Notes under the pieces: model-generated
What the model was told of the DNA's origin: nothing
The model's input: the letters and a program-made list of their open reading frames with translations, nothing else
Databases searched by the model: none
In this document: positions 1 to 8,133 of the stretch, piece by piece
Position numbering within the stretch: position 1 is the stretch's first letter
How the letters are laid out: each line of letters begins with the position of its first letter
Made by a program: the position numbers and the translations under genes
Origin: Prevotellaceae bacterium UBA4372
GTDB taxonomy: Bacteria > Bacteroidota > Bacteroidia > Bacteroidales > Bacteroidaceae
Direction of reading: 5' to 3'
Length of the DNA: 21,012 nt
Assembly: GCA_002391275.1 (NCBI GenBank)
Contig: DGSC01000056.1
Location: 1 to 21,012 of the forward strand

Positions 1-245
1 CCCTTTCCATTACTGGTTGTTTCCCCTTTCATTACAGGATTACTTTCCTTACATTGCAGGGTTTCTTTCCTCCATTACTGGTTGTTTCCCATTCTATAAC
101 TGGTTGTTTCCCATTCCATAACTGGTCGTATCCCCTTTCATTACAAGATTACTTTCCTTTCATTACAGGATTACTTTCCTTACATTGCATGGTTACTTTC
201 CTTACTTTGCATGGTTTTTTTCCTCCATTGCATGGTTATTTACTT
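1..245. repeat. 22-bp-period degenerate tandem array
   Basis: Eleven consecutive units share a core like CATTACAGGATTACTTTC, with variants CATAACTGGTTGTTTC and CATTGCATGGTTACTTTC. The (A/G)C(A/T)(A/T/G)G core recurs at about 12, 34, 56, 77, 99, 121, 143, 165, 187, 209 and 230, so the spacing is 22 bp with two 21-bp steps. The array continues to, and probably beyond, the left edge. It is AT-rich and strand-asymmetric (C/T-rich on the plus strand). An open frame from 54 to 335 simply reads through the repeat and is not a credible gene. Function is unknown. The spacing resembles protein-binding iterons, but no replication initiator gene is visible here. Confidence 0.85.
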
Positions 246-286
246 TCTTTATTGGGATGCTCTCTATGGGTTAATAGTAAAGATGA

Positions 287-704
287 TCAGCGAGTGTCTG
301 GGATTCCGAAATCCAGCCATTTCACTTGTGGATAGTTGTTCCTGACGAGGATTTTATGGCTCAAATATGACTCTTTAACAGCACGAAGCAAATCATCCAT
401 ATATTTCACTTTAGGGCTAAGCGTGGCGCGTAGCCGTTCACATTCGTCACTGACGGCTTTAAACTCGTTAGCTTTTTGTTGCATTGAAGCAAATTCATTC
501 TTGTCGATATCAGTTCCCGCCTTGATTCAAATGCTTGTGTAATCCAGCAATCAGGTTTTAGCTTTCCACTGCTTGTAGTTCAACGGTCTATGACATAGTC
601 TTCACTGTATTAAGGTTTAACAAATGATTTACTAAGCCAAAGACGTCTTTTTTATCAATTATGATAGTTCTGGAAGTTATGTCTTTAAAAACGATGGTTG
701 ATTC
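287..704 (-). pseudogene. Frameshifted gene remnant, family unknown
   Basis: Protein-like segments follow one another on the minus strand but in different frames. At 704-588 there is a 38-codon segment (contains DKKDVFGLVNHLLN). Around 590-530 come short pieces containing LNYKQWKA and KPDCWITQAFESR. At 526-287 an open frame contains DIDKNEFASMQQKANEF, a charged helical part with ECERLRATLSPKVKYM, and ends WLDFGIPDTR before a stop. Only the last segment has an ATG (484), which would give 65 residues. Amino-acid composition is protein-like throughout, which suggests one ancestral gene broken by at least two frameshifts. I do not recognise the family. The PKVKYMDDLL stretch slightly resembles the start of phage KilAC-type domains, but this is too weak to name it. 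Confidence 0.45.
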
Positions 705-735
705 TTAAAGCACCAACTTAAAACCCCTTAGCACA

Positions 736-894
736 TCAACTCGATTTTTCCCCTACCGTGAATGCCTGTCTCATAGAAATGTTGGAGAGCAAACGGGCTA
801 CATCGTGCAGGTAGTATTCGGGCAGGTAGGCGGCGTCGGTATCAAATTGGGGAATAAGCTTAATATATCGTCCAATAGCCTCAGACAAAAAAAC
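736..894 (-). pseudogene. Coding relic ending in YYLHDVARLLSNISMRQAF
   Basis: A 52-codon open stretch without an ATG start reads in clearly protein-like fashion (FLSEAIGRYIKLIPQ, then DTDAAYLPEYYLHDVARLL, then SNISMRQAFTVGEKSS) to a stop at 736-738. It overlaps units 0 and 1 of the 65-bp repeat, and degenerate copies of its DNA form the rest of that array. The best interpretation is the 3' end of a dead gene whose tail was tandemly copied. The family is not recognised. Confidence 0.35.
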
Positions 895-1070
895 TCAGTC
901 TCCTGGACTTGCTTGAGAATAAGCTTGCTATATCGTCCAATACCCATGGACAAAAAGCTCAGCCTCCTAAACTTGCTTGAGAAAAAGCTTGCTAAGTCGT
1001 GCAATACTTGGGGATAAAAAAGACTCGGCCTCTTGAAGAGGCAGAGAATAAAAGTGCTACATCGTGCTAA
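787..1070. repeat. 65-bp-period degenerate tandem repeat
   Basis: Units begin at 787, 852, 917, 981 and 1046 (spacings 65, 65, 64, 65; the last unit is partial). Recognisable shared blocks in plus orientation are GAATAAGCTT, then GCTATATCGTCCAATA or GCTACATCGTGC, then a run of A, then CTCAGCCTCCT, then ACTTGCTTGA. Units 1 and 2 are most alike and unit 0 is most diverged. The period is not a multiple of three, so the array cannot be a repeat within one reading frame. It lies in a gene-poor stretch downstream of the lipoprotein terminator. Confidence 0.8.
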
Positions 1071-1145
1071 CGTGTGCTTTTCTACTATTATAAGATTTAA
1101 GCAATTATGCACCTTATATCTTAACATGTGCATATTCTTAAAAAG

Positions 1146-1183
1146 AGAAAGGGCTATGCCATTCATTTGGCATAGCCCTTTCT
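1146..1183 (-). terminator. Rho-independent terminator of the lipoprotein gene
   Basis: A perfect 15-bp stem (1146-1160 pairing with 1169-1183) surrounds an 8-nt loop. On the minus strand it is followed by CTTTTTAAG. It starts 23 bp past the stop codon of the lipoprotein gene, so it terminates leftward transcription. Confidence 0.9.
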
Positions 1184-1205
1184 TTATTAGTTAAATACAC
1201 TATTG

Positions 1206-1643
1206 TTATTCAACAGCGCCGCCGTTATGACTTTCAGGAGCTGTGATCACAAGAGTTGCACCTTGTGAGTGGTCAGCATCGTGAAGAGGTACGTCGATAG
1301 GAATTGTTACAGACTGACCAGCTCTGGGAGAGGTGAAGGTTGTTGTGTTACCTCTGTGAGCCTTACCATTTGCATCTGTGCCGATAACGGTCAGTGTGTG
1401 GGTTGTACCCTCGGGAAGAGCAGCGATAGCAGCCTTCAGAGCAGCCAGAGAGTTGTAGGTGCGACCATCAAGTTCGAAGCTGTAAACGAAGCCGGGATTT
1501 GTACTTGTCTCATCGCCGATAACCTGATCGAGAGAACCTGTAACCTGAACTACTGCGGGCTCATCGTCATCCTTACAGGAAGTCATAAACAAGCAAACAC
1601 TTGCTACAGCAAGCATGCAAATTGAAAGAAGAAATTTTTTCAT
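1206..1643 (-). CDS. Small acidic surface lipoprotein, function unknown
   Basis: A 145-residue protein with a lipoprotein signal peptide: Lys-Lys at positions 2-3, a hydrophobic core, and a lipobox FMTSC with Cys23. The cysteine is followed by KDDDEP, which fits the Bacteroidota lipoprotein export signal (acidic residues just after Cys), so outer-membrane, probably surface-exposed, anchoring is expected. The mature part is rich in Thr, Gly and Ala, with a stretch (LTVIGTDANGKAHRGNTTTF) suggestive of one beta-sandwich domain of about 100 residues. No enzyme motif is visible. It lies 135 bp downstream of the YjbH-like gene in the same direction and has its own strong terminator. A polysaccharide-related role is suggested only by position. 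Reality as a gene is well supported by signal, start and terminator; function is unassigned. Confidence 0.85.
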   Translation of the reverse strand: MKKFLLSICMLAVASVCLFMTSCKDDDEPAVVQVTGSLDQVIGDETSTNPGFVYSFELDGRTYNSLAALKAAIAALPEGTTHTLTVIGTDANGKAHRGNTTTFTSPRAGQSVTIPIDVPLHDADHSQGATLVITAPESHNGGAVE

Positions 1644-1778
1644 TTTCTCAAAATTTAATGAATAAATGGTTAATAATTAATTTATGATATTTTTGGTTTA
1701 ATTAAACTTGACGCCGTGATGCTCGACAGCTCCGAAATAGTGTGCAACCAATTAAAGCTTAATTGAAGAGCAGCTTCT

Positions 1779-3044
1779 TTATTTGAAGTCGCCGTTGAGC
1801 ATTCTCTGAACGTATTCTTCGACATAAGCTGGTTCCCAATAGTGGGCTGCATGGTTCTGATCAGGCTGTGTAACGAAGCTTTGGCCCATGTTCTTGCTCC
1901 AGTACTTGAAGTAAGCTTGCATTGAGTACTCCAACGCATAATACTCTGGTAGCCTGAGTCGAACGAAGGTCGTTCGTTTTTGTCGTTTACCTCCAAACGG
2001 TATAGCAAAGTGGAATCCTGCATTATGCTCTCCTCCAGTTAAGATACCGTATAGCCCGATAGCATATTCCCCGAAATGGCGGGTAACATCGGCTCTTACG
2101 CCGTAGTCGCCATAGAGGAAGCGTCCGCCTTGGAGCTCTAACTGCAACTTTGTGTAAGGCTCGTAGTAGTCGACATGCGCCATCGCATTAATCTGTCTCG
2201 ACCCATTGACAAAGCCGAACCCGGAGAAAGGCTTGTTGTTGGCCTTATAGGTCAGCCCTGCATCAATGTAGAAATCCAGATTGCGTGTAGCATGAACTCC
2301 CACTTTGGCCTGCACCCCTACCCTCTCGGGAAAGAAGAAACCAGCTGCAGCAGAGATTTGCCAGGTATTAGTAGATAGAATCTGTTGGCTAAGGTTGGCA
2401 TTTCCTATTTGAATTCTTCGCTTGCTGTCATTCCTGTCAGTGAGGCGATAGAGAATCGGGAATACGGGTTGAACCGTTAGCCTTGACCCGCTCCACAAGG
2501 TAGTGGCGAATGCGGGTGCGATGCGCACGGCATAGTCGAAAAGATGGTCGAGCTTATTGTTGACAAGGCTGACCATAGGAAACACTGTGATGTCAATCTT
2601 TCCCGTCGACGTTTTCTCTATGCTTTCGCCCCTTAATAGCTCAAGGGCGTCGTGCATTTTCCTATCCACTCTCACGTCCCATAAGCCTCCACGCCTGGAA
2701 GCGTGAACGATGAGTTGTGGCATTTTATAGTCTGTAAGCACCATCTCGAACTGTTGTAGTTGAGGAAGTGCCGTAGCAATTGTCTTTATAGCAGCTGCTG
2801 CGCCTCGGAATGTGCCTCGATGAGCTCTATCCTCAAACTTGGCATATAACGTATCGCCCACAACCTTTGTTGCTATGTCCTCAAGCCCTTCGTTGTGCAA
2901 CAGGCTCGTTATCTGAGTCCTATTAACATCCTGAGTCCACGCGCTCGTGGGCCACATTGAACAGACCAGTATCACAACTATTATTGCATATTTCTTTGTC
3001 TGCTTCAACACTCTTTGGGCTTTATAGTACCTAAAACGCGTCAA
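1779..3044 (-). CDS. YjbH-like outer-membrane protein (C-terminal-half type)
   Basis: About 421 residues with a secretion signal near the N terminus (KQTKKYAIIVVILVCS, cleavage near SAWTQ). A soluble region of roughly 100 residues follows, then beta-strand-rich sequence. The C-terminal part contains LQGGRFLYGDYGVRADVTR, YAIGLYGILTGGE, FHFAIPFGGKR and RLRLPEYYALEYS, which resemble the C-terminal half of YjbH (YmcA/GfcD group), a family tied to exopolysaccharide secretion. E. coli YjbH is about 700 residues and carries both halves; here the N-terminal-like half is a separate gene at 19435. The open frame has no ATG near its start. TTG at 3042-3044, GTG at 3009-3011 and TTG at 3006-3008 are possible starts. 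A -7 box covers 3042-3049, so a start at 3011 or 3008 may be correct. Family call is moderately sure; function is by family only. Confidence 0.75.
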   Translation of the reverse strand: MTRFRYYKAQRVLKQTKKYAIIVVILVCSMWPTSAWTQDVNRTQITSLLHNEGLEDIATKVVGDTLYAKFEDRAHRGTFRGAAAAIKTIATALPQLQQFEMVLTDYKMPQLIVHASRRGGLWDVRVDRKMHDALELLRGESIEKTSTGKIDITVFPMVSLVNNKLDHLFDYAVRIAPAFATTLWSGSRLTVQPVFPILYRLTDRNDSKRRIQIGNANLSQQILSTNTWQISAAAGFFFPERVGVQAKVGVHATRNLDFYIDAGLTYKANNKPFSGFGFVNGSRQINAMAHVDYYEPYTKLQLELQGGRFLYGDYGVRADVTRHFGEYAIGLYGILTGGEHNAGFHFAIPFGGKRQKRTTFVRLRLPEYYALEYSMQAYFKYWSKNMGQSFVTQPDQNHAAHYWEPAYVEEYVQRMLNGDFK

Positions 3045-3049
3045 AATTA
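3042..3049 (-). promoter_or_regulatory. Bacteroidota -7 box TAATTTTG
   Basis: On the minus strand TAATTTTG matches TAnnTTTG exactly. It overlaps the first possible start (TTG at 3044) of the YjbH-like gene, so if used it would place the real start at GTG 3011 or TTG 3008. No TTTG lies at the usual 19-21 nt distance upstream. Confidence 0.35.
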
Positions 3050-3109
3050 CATTAATTATATCAAACTGCCTCCATTTGTTTGGCCTTTAACTTTTATTAA
3101 TGTAATTTT
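3043..3109. repeat. 14-bp inverted repeat around the YjbH-like gene start
   Basis: AAAATTACATTAAT at 3043-3056 and its exact reverse complement at 3096-3109 are separated by 39 bp. It sits between the end of the esterase gene (3145) and the start of the YjbH-like gene, and its left arm overlaps the -7 box and first candidate start codon. It could be an operator or an RNA stem. It lacks a T tract directly after the stem, so it is not an obvious terminator. Confidence 0.6.
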
Positions 3110-3144
3110 ATGATATTTTTTGGCTGCTAAGTCTATTTATTCCG

Positions 3145-3738
3145 TCAAATTAAACCTAAAAGTTGTCTTATCAAAGGAAGTACTGCCTTTTTGAGTACGC
3201 TGTCATTCAGGTAGTGCTCACCATCGAAGGTGCCGAAATGTGCGTTTCCGTATGCTTTTTTGAACTGTGCCTGACAATTGACGCGCTTATCATGATCGCC
3301 AAAAAGCCCATAGACGAGTTCCTTGTCGGCCGGGGTAATTCCTTGTAGACAATGCTTCTCAATGTCCTTGAACTGAGCGATCATTTCCTTGTCCACCTTA
3401 AAATCTTTTGCTCCATCCTGCCGAGCATTGCGAAAGGGCTTGCGCCCCATTCCTCCGAAAGTGAGGAGCCGAGCCATACCGAAAGAAGGGTTGACAAGTA
3501 TGCGCTGGAATCCACGCAACTGCTCAGCGTACATGGCCCCCATACTGGTGGCCACGATGAGGTCTGGCTTCAGCTCTTCCACTTGTTTTTTGAGGAAGGG
3601 CATGGCCTCAGCCGGCATCACGGGGATGTCGGGAGCTATAACCTGCACGCCATGCTCGTAGAGCGCGTTGCGCAGACTTGTAGCAGTGCCACTGGCTCCG
3701 CTACCGGCGAAACCATGAAGATATAACAGTGTCTTCAT
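3145..3738 (-). CDS. YqiA-like alpha/beta-hydrolase (esterase)
   Basis: A 197-residue small alpha/beta-hydrolase of the YqiA/YcfP type. It begins MKTLLYLHGFAGSG, the usual strand-one and oxyanion-loop sequence of this family. The nucleophile elbow is TSMGA with Ser65. The acid is in FGDHD (Asp148 or Asp150), and the catalytic His is His175 in DGEHYLND. Length matches the family (about 190-200 residues) and there is no signal peptide, so it is cytoplasmic. It starts 2 bp after the stop codon of the CotH-kinase protein gene, which implies co-transcription and perhaps translational coupling. Likely reaction is carboxylester or thioester hydrolysis of an unknown small substrate. Fold and triad are clear; substrate is not. 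Confidence 0.88.
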   Translation of the reverse strand: MKTLLYLHGFAGSGASGTATSLRNALYEHGVQVIAPDIPVMPAEAMPFLKKQVEELKPDLIVATSMGAMYAEQLRGFQRILVNPSFGMARLLTFGGMGRKPFRNARQDGAKDFKVDKEMIAQFKDIEKHCLQGITPADKELVYGLFGDHDKRVNCQAQFKKAYGNAHFGTFDGEHYLNDSVLKKAVLPLIRQLLGLI

Positions 3739-3740
3739 CT

Positions 3741-6700
3741 TTACTGCACTAAGAACTTGAGAACGGCATCGTTGTCATCAGTCTTGGCCCTTGCCACATA
3801 GATGCCATGAGGCAGCGTAGCCACATTAACTGGGACATTGATTCTCATCCGTTCGGTTTTCACGAGTTGACCGGCAAGGGTGTAGACATCCAATCGGGCC
3901 ACATCAGCTCCAATCAACGTGAGTTGGCTGCCATCGTATGCCAGAGCCAAATCGTTTGAACGCTGTGTACGAATGTTGTCAACGACAGTTTCAATCACGG
4001 GTTCTTCCCATGTCAGTGCTGCCGTCGTAAGAACATTAGTAGTTCCAATCGTAGGACGTTCCATAGCATAGAGTACGGAACCTCCGTCGGGGAACAGACC
4101 TACGGAATGGAAGCCGTCGTGACGACAATAGACCAGGGTGTCTGCCCACGCTTTATCAGCAGCTGTCAACACTACGAGGCAGCTGTCTTCGTTGTTCAGC
4201 TTGAAATCTGCGTGAAGTTGTGTCTTTCCTTCATTCTTGTCTGCCCAGATGATTTTGTAGCCATGGGCCGGGATGATGGTGTTGACGCCATTCGCTCCGG
4301 CAGTGATCTGCGACTTCTCTGGTTGGTCGAGATGATCGGAAATATACATGCCTTCGAGGTCGATATCCTCATCGGTCGTATTGTAGAGCTCAATCCAGTC
4401 GCTTTTCTTGAACATATCGCTAACGAAGATTTCATTATCTGCACTGACTTCGTTAATCTTGATGGGATGTGCATCCCAAGCCTGCTCGCTGTCGGAGTCA
4501 AGTTTCTCGTAGGTTGCCATGAGCACTATCGACGAGCCATCCTCCGGCAGTTCAAAGGTCTCATCGGTGGAGATGATATTCGAGGAAGATGTCGTATTGT
4601 ATAAGAGTGCAGCATCCCAATAGATATCGGTTGACGTTGCGTTGTTGTTGTGCAGTTCAACAGCAATGTCATTGCTACCGCTCTTGAAGAGGGATACATC
4701 GAGTTCCATTTGTCCGGACTCGGGATTCGCATTGGCGTAAGTATCAGCAAAGCTGCCAAATGACGGATGTGGTGTGTTGTTCATCAGGAAGCGTCCAGCC
4801 TCCTGACCGTTGACATATACGATAAATCCGTCATCGGCAACCCAATCGAGGGTGAAGCTCTCGCCTTGCTTCGGTTTTTCGGTCAAGTTAAATGAGCGTC
4901 GGAAGTAGTATGTCGGGTATTTATTATTGCTGTTTTCGCCATAGCTTATTGTCGTACCATAAGCTGCAGCCTTGCTGGCATTACCCGTGTCATAGCCCAA
5001 CGGAGCCTTGCCGCTTTGCCATGCCGACACATCGAAGCCTGGCATATTCCAGTTCTCACCATCAAGCGAGCCCTGGTCGTAATAGTCCCACGACGAACCT
5101 TTACTAAATACTGTGACACCGCTGACCGACAGGTTGGAGGCCCATCCCTTGAACACATAGCCCGCAGGCGCTTGCGCCGTCACGGTGATGGGTGGGAACA
5201 ACTGTCCCGAGAACTTATGTGTAGGTACTTCCAAGCCATTGACCAGGATTGCGGCCTCTGGAATATTCGCGGAGAGCGTTGCCTTGACGGGCGTTCCCAG
5301 CCCGAAGTAATTGCGCATATTGTTCACCGAGTTTGTTTGCCTTGCCGCACTGAACCCATTGATGAGGTGGTTGCCAGTCTCTGTGGCCGAGCGCGATTCA
5401 AGACTCATTGCAGGGTTGACGTTAGCCACAATCTCATTGACAATCTGCTTTGCCCGCTCTGCTTCGAAGACACTGCCCGCAATGAGACAGAACTGATCTA
5501 TGAACTGTTTCTTGAATTCCTCGTTTTGCCACATATTCAACAGCAAGGTCGTGAACTCAATCTCTTCGGAGATGCGGTTGCCATACTGAGCAATGATCTC
5601 TGCACCATACAGCTGATCGAAAGTCCACCATCTCGTGCCCTCAAACCATTGGAAAGCGTTGCTGGCTCCGAAAGCTGCATCCGTGTCGAAGAGGACAAAG
5701 CGGAATCTGCTGTTGCTGTCGCCTGTGGTGCGGCTGCGGAAGCTCTTGATATTGTTCTTGGGCCAGTCCTGTCCGGACAAATAGAGTTCCACAGCACAAT
5801 AATTAATGTAGTCCTCAATGTCCACCAGCTCTTTAATTCTCTGGTAGCAACTATAGTCGGCCGCATTCTGTGCCAACGAATACCACTCGTCGAAGGCATC
5901 TTTTGTGCCCACTTGCTGTACGTAGCCACTGTCAGGCGACATCTTCCACTGATCCATGGTGCTGTCTTCTGTATCAATACCATAATTAGACAGCGCATAG
6001 TTCTTGTTGTTGGGTTCGCGTAGATTTTCCACGCCAATGTACCTTCCGTTATGGAAGATGTGCACCGGCTGGTAGCTCTGCGTCTCGGCATACAATCCTG
6101 AAGTGGCCACAATGGTTTGAATGGCGGCGTCTTTGATACGGCCGGAACCATTATCCTGGACATTATTTCCACCATTACGCACCTTCAGGGCCTTATGGCG
6201 AAGGTATGGTTTATCCTTGAAGAACTGATAATCCATCCTGTTAACGCCCTCATATATCTTATTTGCCTTGATATTGAATGAGTGGGGATACCAAGCACGG
6301 CTCCAGCCGCCCGAGGCCTCAATGCCTACTTCTTGGTTGAACGATTCCGAACCCTCCTCGTTGAAATACTCAATATTGGCAGGTCTATCCCACTCCATAT
6401 TCCAGTTGCAGGCCGTACTTTGTCCGTTGCCCGGCCGTCCGTTGCCGTTACCTCTGACAAAGATGCCATAGTCTTCGCCATAGAGGTTAGCCTCATCCGA
6501 CACCAGCGAGAGTATGGGTAGCGTGTATTCCTTGTCTTTATAGATATATGAACGTGTGACTACCTGGCTTGCCAATTGGCCCTCTTTGAAGAGTCGCAGC
6601 CTCAGTATTGTAGTCTCGGCAATGCGGAACTGCCCGTTGGTGCTCACGGTTCCGTTGGTCAGCGTAGGCGTGCTGCCATCCGTAGTGAAGCGCAAAGTAG

Positions 6701-8075
6701 CTCCGGCAGGGATGTTGACCTTGGCTACGAAAGGCGATGTGAAGAGACATCCATCGCGATCCACTGCCGGCGCTTCCAGACGTGTGGCCGCATACGTTGC
6801 AGCATTGTTGGAAGCCCCAGGCGTAGGAGCGTCGGTGTAGTTCCAGACGTTGCCGCCATCCGTTGTGCGGGCGTATGATGTTCGAGTGATGGCAGGTGGA
6901 TAAGTAAACTGGGAAATGATGTTTCCCTCGGGATCAGAGAGATAGATGTCGCCGCCATCACAGTCAAGTTTGAGGTTGACCATGGTAGGAGCCCAACGTG
7001 AATAGTGGTCGAGCCAAAGCACCAAGTAGCCATGTGCAGGCAGCGCACCTGCAAGGGGATTGATGGAAGCCTTTTTCAGGTTGGCTGGATCATCGCTAAG
7101 GTAGTAGCCTCCAAGCGAAGCGGTCTTATCTGTCGGATTGAAAATCTCTATCCATCCACCGAAGTTGAACGAGGGATCGATGAACATGTCCACATTAGCC
7201 TGCTGCACCTCGTTGATGATAATTTGTTCGGCCGTGGCAAAGTTGCGTTCCACGGTCACGTTGCAGGTAGCACTTAGGTCATTGGATCCTCCGATGGTAC
7301 GGCATGTTACGGTGGCATTGCCAATACCTACGCCCGTAATATTTCCCTCGTCATCCACACGCACAATGGAAGGGTCGCTACTCTCCCACCCCACTTTGCG
7401 GAAAGTGACATTCATAGGCAGGAGAGAATAGCCTATCTGTCTTGTCTCGCCAAAGCCTATCGAAAGGTTCGACGGTTCAAGCTTCAAGCTTGTGGCCTTC
7501 ACCTCTGTGCCGCTCCAGTAGAGCTTCACGTTGTCAAAGGCTATCCAGTTTGCCGTGGTGTTCTCGGTACGTACGCCAATCGTGAGGGTACGTTTTGAAG
7601 TCGACATTTCCACGGTGAAGTGCTCTGGCTTGCCATTCTCTGTCGCCAGCGTAGTCACGGCCTCGTTGCTACCATCGCTGATAAAGAGCAAGACACCCGA
7701 AACTGGGTTGTCATACCCTTTCTGGTCGTGGGCAATAGCGTCAGCTTCGAGGCGGTATTTACCGGCGGGCGTCTGCGACAGCTCTTGATAGATGGATGCA
7801 TTGCCAAGCACACCGCCTGTCCACCAGTCATTCTTATCGCGCCAGGCTTCGGCAAACGAGCTGACAAAGTATGAACCATTCCAGTAAGAGGCTCCTTGAT
7901 AGCCATGATTCTGTGCTGTTCCGACATTGACTTCATAGCCATCAACCCACCCATCGATGTTGCCATCGAAAGAGGGGTTCTTGACGAAATCCGAAGTGAT
8001 GTCAATCCACGTTTGAGCGTTGCTCACCGAGGCACAGGCCAGCAACATTACCATTAACAGGGAAACTTTCTTCAT
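3741..8075 (-). CDS. Secreted multidomain CotH-kinase protein with T9SS tail
   Basis: A 1444-residue secreted protein. Approximate order: signal peptide 1-20 (ends SVSNA); carbohydrate-binding-like beta-sandwich to about 190; Big_2 Ig-like domain about 193-275 (LKLEPSNLSIGFGETRQI); lamin-tail domain about 280-400 (IIINEVQQANVD); chitobiase C-terminal-like domain about 430-515 (LRFTTDGSTPTLTNG); CotH kinase-like domain about 515-915 (VGIEASGGWSRAWY, GVENLREPNNKNY, FVLFDTDAAFG); InlB-like repeat about 930-985 (GYVFKGWASN); a galactose-binding-like jelly roll with DDGFIVYVNGQEAGRF; second lamin-tail domain about 1195-1320 (IKINEVSADNE, DWIELYN); and a type IX secretion sorting tail (LDVYTLAGQLVKTERM to the end). 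CotH of Bacillus is an atypical protein kinase of spore coat; in Bacteroidota such domains sit in large secreted proteins of unknown target. It heads a unit with the esterase gene and has its own promoter. Confidence 0.92.
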   Translation of the reverse strand: MKKVSLLMVMLLACASVSNAQTWIDITSDFVKNPSFDGNIDGWVDGYEVNVGTAQNHGYQGASYWNGSYFVSSFAEAWRDKNDWWTGGVLGNASIYQELSQTPAGKYRLEADAIAHDQKGYDNPVSGVLLFISDGSNEAVTTLATENGKPEHFTVEMSTSKRTLTIGVRTENTTANWIAFDNVKLYWSGTEVKATSLKLEPSNLSIGFGETRQIGYSLLPMNVTFRKVGWESSDPSIVRVDDEGNITGVGIGNATVTCRTIGGSNDLSATCNVTVERNFATAEQIIINEVQQANVDMFIDPSFNFGGWIEIFNPTDKTASLGGYYLSDDPANLKKASINPLAGALPAHGYLVLWLDHYSRWAPTMVNLKLDCDGGDIYLSDPEGNIISQFTYPPAITRTSYARTTDGGNVWNYTDAPTPGASNNAATYAATRLEAPAVDRDGCLFTSPFVAKVNIPAGATLRFTTDGSTPTLTNGTVSTNGQFRIAETTILRLRLFKEGQLASQVVTRSYIYKDKEYTLPILSLVSDEANLYGEDYGIFVRGNGNGRPGNGQSTACNWNMEWDRPANIEYFNEEGSESFNQEVGIEASGGWSRAWYPHSFNIKANKIYEGVNRMDYQFFKDKPYLRHKALKVRNGGNNVQDNGSGRIKDAAIQTIVATSGLYAETQSYQPVHIFHNGRYIGVENLREPNNKNYALSNYGIDTEDSTMDQWKMSPDSGYVQQVGTKDAFDEWYSLAQNAADYSCYQRIKELVDIEDYINYCAVELYLSGQDWPKNNIKSFRSRTTGDSNSRFRFVLFDTDAAFGASNAFQWFEGTRWWTFDQLYGAEIIAQYGNRISEEIEFTTLLLNMWQNEEFKKQFIDQFCLIAGSVFEAERAKQIVNEIVANVNPAMSLESRSATETGNHLINGFSAARQTNSVNNMRNYFGLGTPVKATLSANIPEAAILVNGLEVPTHKFSGQLFPPITVTAQAPAGYVFKGWASNLSVSGVTVFSKGSSWDYYDQGSLDGENWNMPGFDVSAWQSGKAPLGYDTGNASKAAAYGTTISYGENSNNKYPTYYFRRSFNLTEKPKQGESFTLDWVADDGFIVYVNGQEAGRFLMNNTPHPSFGSFADTYANANPESGQMELDVSLFKSGSNDIAVELHNNNATSTDIYWDAALLYNTTSSSNIISTDETFELPEDGSSIVLMATYEKLDSDSEQAWDAHPIKINEVSADNEIFVSDMFKKSDWIELYNTTDEDIDLEGMYISDHLDQPEKSQITAGANGVNTIIPAHGYKIIWADKNEGKTQLHADFKLNNEDSCLVVLTAADKAWADTLVYCRHDGFHSVGLFPDGGSVLYAMERPTIGTTNVLTTAALTWEEPVIETVVDNIRTQRSNDLALAYDGSQLTLIGADVARLDVYTLAGQLVKTERMRINVPVNVATLPHGIYVARAKTDDNDAVLKFLVQ

Positions 8076-8108
8076 TTTATTGTGCTTGAGTTAGTTTACA
8101 AAGAAAAA

Positions 8109-8132
8109 GGCGCAGACTGCACAGTCTGCGCC
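8109..8132 (-). terminator. Terminator-like GC hairpin in the CotH gene leader
   Basis: A perfect 10-11-bp stem (GGCGCAGACTG pairing with CAGTCTGCGCC) is followed on the minus strand by TTTTTCTTTG, the form of an intrinsic terminator. It lies 33 bp upstream of the CotH-protein start codon and immediately downstream of a -7 promoter box. It may therefore terminate the MFS transcript arriving from 8360, act as an attenuator or 5' stabiliser for the CotH message, or both. Confidence 0.75.
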
Positions 8133-8133
8133 G

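Noticed and set aside
54..335. 93-codon plus-strand open frame
   Set aside because: It only reads through the 22-bp repeat array; low-complexity composition, no start context and no family features.
798..1166. 122-codon minus-strand open frame
   Set aside because: It runs through the 65-bp repeats and even into the terminator hairpin of the lipoprotein gene. The better protein-like reading in part of this stretch is another frame (736-894).
1682..2023. 113-codon minus-strand open frame overlapping the end of the YjbH-like gene
   Set aside because: It is a different frame of a better supported gene, with no homology-like motif or start signal.
3096..3140. Terminator after the esterase gene
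   Set aside because: The AT-only inverted repeat near here is not followed by a T tract on the minus strand and its other arm lies 39 bp away, so a terminator call is not supported.
5016..6023. 335-codon plus-strand open frame inside the CotH gene
   Set aside because: Antisense shadow of a clearly coding gene; composition is not protein-like and no motif is visible.
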